Shown: piece by piece, positions 21,554 through 33,446 of the stretch | How positions within the stretch are numbered: the first letter of the stretch is position 1 | Layout: every line of letters begins with the position of its first letter | Program-made: the position numbers and the translations under genes | From: Sodiomyces alkalinus F11 | Taxonomy: Eukaryota; Ascomycota; Sordariomycetes; Glomerellales; Plectosphaerellaceae | DNA length: 64,000 bases | Direction of reading: 5' to 3' | Assembly (NCBI RefSeq): GCF_003711515.1 | Contig: NW_021167079.1 | Coordinates: 671,471-735,470, forward strand | Notes under the pieces: model-generated | The model's database searches: none | The model's input: only the letters and a program-made list of their open reading frames with translations | Told to the model about the DNA's origin: nothing

Positions 21554-23616
21554 ATGGGGACACCTCGCCCAGACAACATCTCCGAACCGAAGATGGCCGC
21601 CGAAGAGTCTATCACTATACAGAAACGACTGCACTACTCACCGCCATGGGCCGACTTGAGTATCATCGGGGTGGCCGGTAGCTCGGGCTCGGGAAAATCC
21701 ACTCTGTCCCATGCCATCTGCAAGAAATTGAACTTGCCTTGGGTTGTCATCTTGTCCATGGTCAGTATGTCCCTTCGGTGTGTCGGATACGATCAGGAAG
21801 AGAAGCAATTCCACCAAAGGTCCCTCCTTCGTAGGCTTACCTTCTATCCCTTTTAGGACTCGTTCTACAAACCACTCAATGCAGAACAATCCAAAAAAGC
21901 ATTCGCCAATGAGTTCGATTTTGATTCCCCCCAAGTTAGTTCTTAGCCTCATGTTCAGTGGGATCACGTGGCTTAATGCAGAACCCCCAGGCCATCGACT
22001 TTGACGTTTTGCTTCAATGTCTCCGAGACCTCAAGGCTGGGTGAGTATTCTCGGGACCATGCAGCGTCCTGATTCCCAGTCACGTTGCCATGCAGAATGC
22101 AAAACAGAGACTCACCCTCAGCAGCAAGAAGGCCGATATCCCCATCTACTCGTTCTCCAAACATCAGCGCACTGAGCAGACCACAACCATCTACTCTCCC
22201 CACGTGTTGATTCTAGAGGGCATTTTCGCTCTGTACGACCCGCGCATCCTGGAACTCTTGGACATGAAGGTGGGAACATGGCGCAGTTATCGAGCTATCT
22301 GGGGCCCAAATGGATATACGCTGACAGGCTGCCCCCTCATCAGATCTTTTGTGATGCCGATGCAGACACATGCCTGTCTAGACGGGGTATGATCTTCCCC
22401 TTGCCTTTCCCAAAAGTGTTGATCCTTGCAACGCTCAATGACGTCCATGCTCATGAATGAGGGTCCGTATAGTGCTGCGCGATGTCAAGGAGCGAGCTCG
22501 AGACATAGAGGGCATCATGAAACAGTGGTTTGCCTTCGTCAAACCCAACTTCGAGAAGGTAAGGACAAGTATTTCTCGAGATCTGTTCTTGTTCGCTCAT
22601 ACCAGCCGCAGTATGTAGAGCCGCAGCGGAAGGTAGCTGGTAAGCACGCCCACCTGGCTATATCACAAGTTGGTACCTACGGAGGGGTTTGTGGTTATTG
22701 ACGAGGTTCAGATGTCATTGTCCCTCGAGGCATTGAAAATCATGTCGCCATGAGTAGGTTCCTCTTGTGTCCCAGTCAATACGGAGTCTGGATTGTGATA
22801 ATGATAATGCTGACCCCAAGGTAGCAATGGTCGTCCAGTACATCGAGGGAAAGCTCGTGGAGAAGTCGACGCATCATAGGGCAGCGTTGACCCAGCTGGA
22901 GATTGAAGCCGCGAATCACCCTCTCTCGAACAGAGTCGTCATACTCCATCAGACTCCCCAGCTAAAGGGAATGAGCACAATCCTCCAGGACATGGATACC
23001 GAAGCTGAAGATTTCATCTTCTACTTCGACCGACTTGCGAGTCTGTTGCTTGAACAGTTCAGTCTGCCCCCCATCCCGGTCCCAGTGTGGATGAAAAGGA
23101 GCATGCTAACGAGGCCGTGGGGGGGGTAAAAGAGCGCTTAACAATGTCAGCTACAAGGAACACACTGTCGAGACACCTCAGGGCTACCGATACGACGGGC
23201 TCAAGGCGCAAGGCGAGGTGACAGCCGTTCTCGCCCTCCGGGGCGGTGCAGCGTTCGAAACGGCACTGCATAGACTGATCCCCGACTGTCGCACGGGACG
23301 CGTGTTGATCCAGTCCAACGTCCGGACCGGAGAGCCCGAACTGCACTACCTCAAACTGCCCCAGAACATCGAGAAGAGCGAGAGCGTGCTGCTCATCGAC
23401 ACGCAGATGGCGAGCGGAGGGGCTGCACTGATGGCGGTGCAGGTCCTCGTCGACCACGGCGTCGCTCAGGAGAAGATCGTCCTGGCGTGCTATAACGCAG
23501 GCAAGCTGGGAGTGCACCGTCTCACGCAGGTCTTCCCCGGCATCTCCGTCGTGCTGTGCAACATGCTTGCTGACACGGAAAGCCGCTGGGTGGAGAAGAG
23601 GTACTTTCGTTGTTGA
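21554..23616 (+). CDS. URK1: Uridine kinase with UPRT-like C-terminal domain
   Basis: Ten exons: 21554-21760, 21857-21934, 21991-22040, 22125-22269, 22344-22386, 22473-22558, 22612-22639, 22712-22753, 22825-23056, 23133-23616. They sum to 464 residues. The enzyme phosphorylates uridine and cytidine in pyrimidine salvage. Seen: P-loop GVAGSSGSGKST, DSFYKPL, FDFDSP, YSFSKHQRTEQT, HVLILEGIFALYD, IFCDADADTCLSRRVLRDV, YVEPQRKVAD, and VPRGIEN. The C-terminal UPRT-like domain has VLALRGGAAFE, RTGEPELHYLKLP and DTQMASGGAALMAV, and ends WVEKRYFRC. Intron 9 uses an unusual GTTCAG donor but has a GCTAAC branch and restores EQALNNVSY. I considered a decayed gene; the conserved joins argue that it is functional. 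Confidence 0.85.
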
Positions 23617-24507
23617 TGGCTTTCAGGATATGGTACCCGCCACGAAGTCCCACGAGCCTGCATCTGCTACAGCGTGCTAGAGCGTGATATTCCGTAAGAC
23701 CTATCTACCTACCTATATACAGAAGACTCATACGCGGGCGTTTATCGTTTATTGGATTTGACTTGACGAGTAGAGAGAGCAAGGCCTCGAAGAGGCATAG
23801 TATGGGACAGTGGAGTGGTTGATTTGAGTATGTATCTGTAGCGTGAAGCTGTTGATCTTGCTCAACTTGGCCATGTCGATACTGTAGTCATAACTTCCCC
23901 AGTAAATACAATTGCTATTTCTTGAAACTAGAAGGATTGTATCATACCAAGGTAGGTAAACTCGAGACGAACTGAGGTGGATTCCCTGTTGCCCGTAAGA
24001 TGTAGATATTCCGTGGTAGGTACAAACGCTATACAGTGTTAGACACAGTAATTGTTATTATATAACTCACTGTGTATTGCTCCTAAGTGTAGTGTATCGT
24101 CTCCGTTATCGTCACAGTGTTCACAGTGTTAAGCGGGGCCAAGACGTGGTCCCTGTCGTAATGACGTCGTTGGGGGAGTTTGACTTCCAAGAGCTACCCA
24201 GATACATCATCATGAGAGAAGCCGTTGGATTCAGCATAAGCGGCTCCTTGCACCTTAAGCTAACAAACACGTTGAAACAGCCACTCGTAGGAAAGCAAGG
24301 TACCTTAACTTTTCTCACCTTCCTCCGATCCCACCTGTGAATCACCAAAATCTCCGTCGCACTCAAGAGGAAGAGGAGGAGAGTCACATTTTGATACTTC
24401 ATAATTGCTTCTGCTCGATACCCCTCGCTCACTAGACATGCTTGCGCCTTTCTCGCATCATATCTCCTCGCGATAGCAGTTTCAAAAAGAAACCAAGAAA
24501 AGAAAAA
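23617..24507. other. Spacer between URK1 and NDE1
   Basis: AT-rich 3' region of URK1 followed by the promoter of the next gene. CTACCTACCTATATA-type and GTGTTAGACACAGT motifs occur. No gene was recognised. Confidence 0.5.
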
Positions 24508-26655
24508 ATGCCCCTCCCGACCTCAGCAGTCCCAATGCGCGCCCTCAGGGCAACGAAGCAATGTCGAGTCTCTGGGGGACCTTTCAGCTCCAGGACGCTG
24601 CGCCGAGTATACACAAGTTTACCTCCACAACAAACACCCACTACCGTGCGACCGCGGACCTTAAAACCCTCATTCTTCGAGCCACATGGGGTCGCTAAGA
24701 TCAACGCCCGCCTCGCATCTGGGACTGGGAGCCCTCTTCCGAGGGCACGGTCAAAGCTTCTAACTTATACATATAAAGCAGCGGCTTGGTGTGGCGGATC
24801 GGTCGTCTTCGTGAGCCTGGTTATAGCTGGGTTCTTCATCTACGATGCTTCTACATACAAGGAGCATCCCACCCAGCAAGACGTCGAAGTAGCCCACTTG
24901 GCTCTATTTCCGCGAAGAGGAGGGTCGAAGAACCTGCCAATTGCCGATGTATTGATTGACGATTCGGACAGCGAGGAGAAGATACGACAGCGTGACAAGC
25001 CAAAACTGGTGATCTTGGGTGGTGGCTGGGGTAGCGTGGCCTTGCTCAAGGAATTGAATCCGGACGATTACCATGTCACCGTCATTTCGCCCAAGAACTA
25101 TTTCCTTTTCACGCCGATGCTCCCCTCAGCTACCGTCGGGACCTTGGAGCTGAGGTCTCTCGTCGAGCCTATGCGTCGAATCCTCGGGCGTGTCCACGGC
25201 CATTTCATTCGAGCGAAAGCCGAGGACGTCGAGTTTTCCCACAAACTAGTTGAAGTGTCCCAGGTCACCCCGGAAGGCGAGGAGGTCAGATTTTACGTTC
25301 CCTACGACAAGCTGGTCATCGCCGTCGGGTCCGTGACCAATCCGCACGGCGTCAAGGGTCTGGAAAACGCTCACTTCCTGAAGGATATCAATGATGCCCG
25401 ATTGATACGCAATTCCATAGTTCGCAACTTGGAGCGAGCTTCCCTACCCACCACGTCAGACGAGGAGCGGAAGCGACTGCTCTCCTTCGTCATTAGCGGC
25501 GGTGGTCCCACGGGTGTCGAGTTCGCCGCCGAGCTGTACGACTTGCTCAACGAGGACTTGACGCTCCATTTCCCACGGCTGCTGCGGAATCAGATATCGG
25601 TGCACCTAATCCAGAGTCGCAGCCACATCCTCAACACCTACGACGAAGCCGTGTCCAGGTACGCCGAGGAGCGGTTCCGTTGTGATCAGGTCGACCTGCA
25701 CACCAACTCGCGTGTCCAAGAGGTTTTACCCGACAAGATCATCTTCACCCAGAAACAGGATGATGGTTCTATAGTCACAAAGGAGCTCCCGATGGGCTTC
25801 TGCCTGTGGTCGACTGGAGTCGCACAGACCGAATTCTGTAAGCGGCTTGCGAAGAAGCTGGGCCCGAACCAGACGAACCGCCATGCCCTCGAGACCGACA
25901 CCCACCTCCGTCTCAATGGAGCTCCGCTGGGTGACGTCTACGCCATCGGCGACTGCGCGACGGTGCAGAACAACGTGGCGGACCACATTGTCACCTTCCT
26001 CCGCGGCCTCGCCTGGAAGCATGGCAAAGATCCGGAAACGCTCGAGCTCCACTTCAGCGACTGGCGGGCCGTGGCGAAGGACGTGAGAAAGAGGTTCCCG
26101 CAAGCCGTCACCCATCTGCGCCGCCTCGACAAGCTGTTCGCCCAGTTCGACAAGGACCAGTCCGGTACCCTCGACTTCGGCGAGCTGCGCGAGCTCCTGA
26201 AACAGATCGACTCCAAGCTCACCTCCCTACCCGCCACCGCCCAGCGAGCGCACCAGCAGGGCCAATACCTCGCACACAAGTTCAACAGGATGGCACGCGC
26301 CGTAGATGCGTTGCATCTCAACCATGTGCGTGACGGCGACATCGACTCCGTCGTCTATAAGGCCTTCGAGTATCATCACCTCGGTAGCTTGGCATACATC
26401 GGCAACTCGGCTGTCTTCGACCTCGGCCAGGGTTGGAATGTGGCCGGCGGTCTCTGGGCCGTGTATGCCTGGCGGTCTGTCTACTTCGCGCAGAGCGTGA
26501 GCTTGCGTACACGCATCCTGCTTGCCATGGACTGGATGAAGCGGGGTATGTTCGGAAGAGGTGAGTCTATCTTACATACAAACCAAGATCGCCGTCAACG
26601 TCCTCCACCGATTAAGCCACTGACTTGAAAATCTGCAGACATGGTGAGCTTTTAA
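24508..26655 (+). CDS. NDE1: External alternative NADH dehydrogenase with EF-hand
   Basis: Two exons: 24508-26560 and 26639-26655 (689 residues). This type II rotenone-insensitive enzyme oxidises cytosolic NADH at the outer face of the mitochondrial inner membrane and passes electrons to ubiquinone. The N-terminus is basic, followed by one membrane segment (about residues 95-117, GGSVVFVSLVIAGFFIYDAS). The FAD site LVILGGGWGSVALLK, the NAD site VISGGGPTGVEFAAEL, and the FAD-distal GDVYAIGDCA follow. A canonical EF-hand loop DKDQSGTLDFGE lies at residues 548-559, as in calcium-dependent NDE1 of Neurospora. The tiny last exon encodes MVSF after a split Asp. ATG 24535 is an alternative start. 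Convergent with NOP53. Confidence 0.9.
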
Positions 26656-26911
26656 CTCGGCACAGCTTCCACGGATTCGAAGCGGCGCTGCAATGTGCTG
26701 CTACCTGGCACGCATTGATTTTAGAAGTTTAAGAGAGTAAATCTGAAGAACACCAGGAAAGGTCGTTTATGATCATGAACATATAATAGCATCCCCGTGG
26801 TCTGGGATTCGTGTCGTTGTCTGTCCCTTTTCATTATGTAGGCATGCGGCAACATCGCATAAGTGCAAGCCAAGCGTAAGCGAGAGTGAATAGATCGTCT
26901 TTTTACTCCAT

Positions 26912-28338
26912 TTATATCCTGAAGTCCTTGAATGACCACTTTTCGGTCCACCTGACGTTGGCCATTTTCTTGAAGGGGAGGCGCCGCCTGTGTTCCAAGC
27001 GACCACGGACCAGGAGACTCCGGTACCGGTCTTTGAGAAGATTTCCCTCGGGTCGCAACCGACGCAGCGAATCCTCCAGCTCATCGGGGAGGACCAGCTC
27101 CAGATCGCCCTCGGGCAGCTTGGCGCGGCCCAGCTTCTTACGACGCAGCTGTACCTCGCTCGCTCCGACATCCTCCTCGCTCTCGTCGCTCCCAGCGGCC
27201 GACTTGGCCTGCACGAGGGCAGCGCGATGGGCCTCGCGCTCCGCCACCTCGGCGGCGATCTCTCGGATCCGCTTGACTTGTTCGTCGCGCTTCTTCATCG
27301 CAGCCATGTGCTTCAGCCGTCCCTCATCCGCCTTGCGGCGCTTGGTCCGATTCCGCTGAACCGTGGTCTTCCGCTTCGCGATCTTCCGCGCGGAGACCTT
27401 ACCGTTCCCTTCCTCGTCGTCGTCGGCTTCCGTCTCGAATCCTTCCCACGCCGAATCTTCGTCCCACTCGGACATCTCGGCGCGCGCTTCGGCCGCATCT
27501 GCCTCCGCAGCGGACCGTGCTGTGGCCTCGGCCTTGAGGCGGTCGGCTTCCTCGTGCGCCAGGCGCTTCTGCTCCTCCTCCACGGCTTTGTCGGATTCCG
27601 CTTGCAGACGGGCGGCGTAGTCGTCGAATAGTGGATTGTAGCTGTAGCTTCCCGTGGGCTTGGCCACCGCGGGGACGGATTTACCGCTCGCGGCCAGAGA
27701 GATGGGCTTATGGCGCAGAGTCTTGGGTGGTTTCGGCTTCACCTCGGCGGGGATGAAGTTGTGCTCCTCGGGCACGGCCGCCTTCACCACGGGAGCTGCG
27801 TCGGGAGCAGGGGTGGCCCAAATGTCGTAGCTGGCGTCCTTGACGGTGATGGGAGAGTCGTGTTCGCCGTCGGCGACCTTGCGGAGGCGGGCGAGTTCGG
27901 CGTGAGACACCCAATCTTTGCGCTGGCGTTTTACGGGAAGAAGCCCGTCTGATGTCTTGGCCGGCCGTTTTCGGAGTGGGACAGCCGAGACGGCAGAGCG
28001 TTGAGCGATGATCTCGTCGGAGCGGAGGGCTTTGGTGGTGCGCTTCTTGGTGACACTCGCGTCGCCTACTGTGTCGATGGTGAAGAGATCGGCGGATGCT
28101 TTTTCGGCGATAACACCTCTAGATAACAGGTCGTCAGAAAAAAAACATGATTCTTGGGGCTGTGGCGTCTGCGAGTGAAGTCCTACCCCCGAATAATTTC
28201 TTCATTCAAAGCATCCAGGCCTTTCTGGATATCGCTGACATCGACGTTCTTCCTCCATGCCTTCTTGCCTTTCCTCGAGGGCTGCTTGTACTGTTGGGGA
28301 GCTTCTCCATCCCCTGAAAGCGGGTTGAGAACCGCCAT
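26912..28338 (-). CDS. NOP53: Ribosome biogenesis factor NOP53
   Basis: Two exons on the minus strand: 28338-28187 and 28118-26912 (452 residues). Nop53 recruits the exosome helicase Mtr4 to pre-60S particles for 7S/5.8S rRNA processing in the nucleolus. The N-terminus reads RKGKKAWRKNVDVSDIQKGLDALNEEIIRGG, a family signature. The middle is charged with a coiled coil of Lys/Glu/Ala. The C-terminal segment has KRKTTVQRNRTKRRK, then LPDELEDSLRRLRPEGNLLKDRYRSLLVRGRLEHRRR, which is the conserved Nop53 end. The acceptor is TAG with a CTGAC branch; the neighbouring AGAG acceptor would shift the frame. Divergent from YPT6. Confidence 0.9.
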
Positions 28339-28745
28339 TCTGCAAGTAGACTTAAAATATTCTCTTCTTAAGTGTAAAAAGGGTCTTGGGCGGGAATCTC
28401 GTTCATGGTTGTAGAGCTAACATCTGGGTTATCAGGGGTCTTGGTGTGATATCCAGAATTTTTCAGTGGTGAAGTGGGGATGGCGATTGTTATCTACACG
28501 TGATAGATTATGTAATCACCCAAGAAGACAGCGCCACATGAGTCTCCTTGAACGCCAAGACTGCCTTCGAAGATTCAACGTCCCGCTGGACCATCTTCAA
28601 AAGCCAGTCAGCTTAGCTACCAACTACCACTACCTATCTAAAGTTTCTAGCCAACCAAGATCGCCTCTTTTCCGGCTTGACCTAGGCCTTATCAGTTCAG
28701 CTGTTTTCTTGTCGATCAGTGTGCGACAACCTGTCGACAAGAACC
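28339..28745. other. Divergent spacer between NOP53 and YPT6
   Basis: 407 bp shared upstream region. CT-rich near the YPT6 start. No clear factor site was identified. Confidence 0.5.
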
Positions 28746-29723
<978 letters not shown>

Positions 29724-30684
29724 AATGCAGCATCTAACTAGACACCGCACGAAGAACAAGAGGGATACAGGATAATCAAGAACAGTGAGAATTGAGAGGG
29801 CGGTGCAAGGACAGCATCGCATCGACCGTCACGCCCTGTCACTGTTTAATGACATGGAATGCCGTGATGACTGACCGACGGGAACCACTGGAATCACGGG
29901 AGCCGGGCCACTGGGAGCAGAGGGGAAAGATTCCCATCTTTACAAAGCATAGCGTACAATGAGGGCCCGCACCTGGTTGAATTTGTATACTAACGGGCAG
30001 TTTATGCCCAACGACAATCGTTAGAGTATTCCTAATAATTCTGTTAAACTATCGTATTAACTGAAGTTGTCATATCTTGGGTTGCAGCGAATAAAAAATG
30101 GGATTGTCTAAAGTAAAGGAGAATCCAAGGAGCCGTTCAGACTGGAAAATGATACGACGCTCGGGTCCGTGCTTCTAACAATGAATCTCATTTCGCGAAC
30201 CTTGTGGCTGGGTTGTTTTGCCGTGCCTGCAAAGCTACGACTCATGAATGGCTCCTTCGTACTACCCACCAGCAGCTCATCGTGGGTTACGTCGTGTTCA
30301 GTCAAGGGGCTGCTCATCAACATTACAGCCCCTGGCACAAAGTATTTGAACACGCCTATGTACCATCGACCCACAAAATGTCAGGCTGAGGGCATATAGG
30401 CTTACTATCTAGCCTCAAATACTTGGGAGTGTTCAAATACTTATTGCCTCCCACTGTAGACCATAAGTGGGGCTGACCCGTCTAGCTGCGGAGTTGGTTC
30501 TTATGTCATCACTTTAGGTACGTACTCCGTACTGGACTCATTCTGGATCTGGACCCTGCGGATCGTTCGGGAGTTGGAGATTCTTTGGACGAAGGACATT
30601 TGGGTTTCTACCCCCCTCGGCAATACAAACCGTGAACATCGCCCGCGCCTCCTTTCTCTCTGAATTCCTCCAACAACCACAAAT
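29724..30684. other. Spacer between YPT6 and KEI1
   Basis: Holds the YPT6 3' end, a 14-bp perfect inverted repeat (30340-30353 and 30429-30442), and the KEI1 upstream region. A TACTCCGTA motif is at 30523-30531. Confidence 0.5.
30340..30442. repeat. 14-bp inverted repeat with 75-bp spacer
   Basis: AAGTATTTGAACAC at 30340-30353 is the exact reverse complement of 30429-30442. A further partial copy (TCAAATACTT) is near 30413. It could be a degraded small element or chance. Confidence 0.6.
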
Positions 30685-31598
30685 ATGACTTTTCGCGGAT
30701 GGCAGCTCAGGCTGCCTCGTCCAAAGGTATGGCATTTGGCTACCATGAAATCCCTGCCCTCATCAACAAGGCAAATCGCTGACCTACGCCCCCTGACTCT
30801 GCGCAGACTTTCCTTGGCCTCATCAGCCTACAGACCGGAACGGAGGCGATCACACTTGCACTCATCATCAACAAACTCACGGGGTTCTACGGCCTACTGG
30901 CGATCCTGACGGGCTACTCGCTTTCCCTCCTCCAACTGTCCATGTACATCTACTCCCTCATCGTCCTGGTCCTCCTCGTCGTCCTCTTCCCGCACATCCG
31001 ACGGCAATCGGCGCTGGGATGCCTCGGCCTCGCATGGCTGTACATCATCGACACGGTGCTCAACGCGGCATACACGGCAGCCTTTGCGGTCGAGTGGTTC
31101 GCCAAAAGCTCGGCGCTGACGCGCGAGCCGACGGAAGGAGGGGACGAGGCTACAGCCATGTCGCCGGGGTCCCTAGCAGTGCCGGAGTCGGTTATGGCCA
31201 GCGGAACGCCGGTGGTGCCGGACGTACCGCCATCGACGAAACACATCGGGCCTGAAGAGTCGTGGACGAGCCTGGCGCTGATCGTGCTGGTTACTGTGAT
31301 CCGCGTGTACCTTGCGCTGGTCGTCATGGCGTTCGCGCAGCAGGTGCTGAGCAGGCGGTGGTACGGGGCCGAGGGGTGGGGTCCCGACCCGGAGGAGGGT
31401 GGCGGCAGCAGCAGCAACGGCAGCAAAGACGGGCTCTTCGTCAAGGGCACGGCCGAGGGAGAAGGGTGGCGTGGCCGGCTGGGACGTGGCATGCTGGCGA
31501 CAGGCAGGGCTTACTGGCTCGATGAACGAGCGCAAGAGGATTGGGCTAAGAGCATGAGCTCCAAGTTCCGGAGTGCAGCAGCGGCTGCCCATGTTTAG
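30685..31598 (+). CDS. KEI1: Inositol phosphorylceramide synthase regulatory subunit Kei1
   Basis: Two exons: 30685-30726 and 30807-31598 (277 residues). Kei1 is a Golgi membrane partner of the IPC synthase Aur1 in fungal sphingolipid synthesis. The N-terminal signature LRLPRPKTFLGLISLQTGTE spans the splice join. Four hydrophobic segments follow: ITLALIINKLTGFYGLLAIL, YIYSLIVLVLLVVLFP, LGLAWLYIIDTVLNAAYTAA, and, after a polar loop, SLALIVLVTVIRVYLALVVMAF. The C-terminal third is cytosolic, Gly/Ser-rich and basic. Donor GTATGG and acceptor CAG keep the frame. The first 14 residues depend on the ATG at 30685. Confidence 0.87.
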
Positions 31599-32815
31599 GA
31601 TGGGGTTTTGGGGGGTCTATCATCCTTCTCGCTCTACGGAGTACTTTTTACGCCAGTTGTCATACAACCTCACGCAATTTCTTGCGGGGTTGCCGCAGAA
31701 CTGGGACGAGAAGAACGGATGGCGATATTTAGGTTCAAATCCCGATGTTTATACCGGGATTTGGTATCATTTGGCAGCAAAGCATTGGGAGCGTACGTAC
31801 TTGGTAATGGTTTCTGGGTAGTTTGTTAAGCGCATATCACGACAGACAGCAGCGCATGGCCATTGGCGTGCCTACTTAATACACAAATAATGATTTACTA
31901 AATGTCCAAGGTATTATGTGATGATTTTCAAATCCAACCCATCTATGCTTTGATATTCAGACCACCTTACTTACCTATCTGGCTTCGCCTGGCTTGGCAA
32001 TAAGGCCATGTGAAGAAAAAGCTCGAGGAAACCCGGCGTATAGACACGGCAGAATGTCTAAGGTAGGTACTTTGTAGAATCTATCCATGGACAAGACTCG
32101 AGTCGTGGTTAGCACTCAGTACTCCGTTCTCTTATTACAGTCGCAACGACCACAGTCATAAAAGCCATAACGGTTACTTTACCACGGTCAGGGCGGCTAC
32201 AACTGTCATAGCAGCGTATCCAGCATTTTTGCCATGGCAAAATTTAACTTGAACAGGGCGAGATGACAAATGGATATTGAACGATTCGTACCAGCCGCCA
32301 GACGCAGGGTCCAGAGCGGCGTCGGAGGGAGTGAGTCGGGTGGATTCCCTGGCAACGTGGGGTGGTGGATATACGCTAGCGATCACGCCATTTTACGGTG
32401 ATTCATTACAGCGACAATAAAGAAATCTGTCTGCCAGCTGACAATTGCACCTATTAGGAGGATGCCAGCTCCAGGACAGGGTTTGGCAGTGTCAGTTTCT
32501 GCATTAAATACCTATTCCTCCGCCGTAGTAGCTCTCCATCCGTGACTTCAATTCAGGTCCACTGGCGGGACATCATGGCGGAAGCACCTCATCGGGGGGG
32601 GGCAGATGCTCTGTACCCAAGGGAAGGAGGTGGGGTGGCACTTTCCATTTTCCCTGGTGGCCAGCGTCCCCGAGCCCGAATCCGGGGGGGGTGTCGGCAG
32701 AAAATCGAGCCAAGTCATTCATAATAATTTGAATTTCCTTTTCTCTGCTTCAACCTTCTCCGTCTCATCTTGCTCAACCAATTCCTTTCTTCAGAGCAAG
32801 TTTGAAGCAAGAAAA
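31599..32815. other. Spacer and upstream region of the sulfite reductase gene
   Basis: TACGGAGTA occurs at 31635-31643 and a variant near 32110. An ATG at 32575 opens a 49-codon frame ending at 32724 that could act as an upstream ORF if the leader is that long. No gene was recognised. Confidence 0.5.
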
Positions 32816-33408
32816 ATGACGCCGTCAAGAGGCCAGGTTCACTCACCTGGTGAGGCCGGTAAGTTTGTCCTGATCCTCACCTCGTCCAATTCTTTTGCTT
32901 GGTCTCCTTCAGAGTGCGGTGCGAGACATGCGCCATGTGTTCAGCAGTGGGGTTGGAAAGAAGAAGGGAAAAAGACACGTCTTTCTTTGCTATTTTCTTA
33001 TTCTCCCCTTGATTGTCTGTCATTGCGTCACAGTCCACGGACCAAGGTCCTGGTATTTCGTCGGCAGACCTTCTTCAGGGGGGAGCAGCAGTATCACCAC
33101 AGCTCAGGCCACTCTTCATGTCTACATGTCCCATCACCATTTCACCCAAAGCTCGTCTTCGAGGGAAAGATCTTGTCGACATGCAGCATACCCACGCTTT
33201 GTCAAAAGACATGCCTTCACGTGAACATGAAAGCTAAGCTAACTCGGTCTGTCAGTCGCGAGGATCGCCTACCTCAGCAGCGACGTCGTCGTTGCTGTCC
33301 AGCCTTCTCAGGCCACTGACTCGGAGTTCTCCTCTCATCTAAAGCGTTTCCAGAGTCGCAAGGCTAAGAGCCTTGTCGCCACGGCTGATGGCGCTGTTCC
33401 TGAAGTAC

Positions 33409-33446
<38 letters not shown>

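Noticed and set aside
21554..23616. URK1 as a pseudogene, given fragmented frames and odd donors
   Set aside because: Ten exons join in phase (1395 nt) and restore all conserved kinase and UPRT-like motifs to the normal end.
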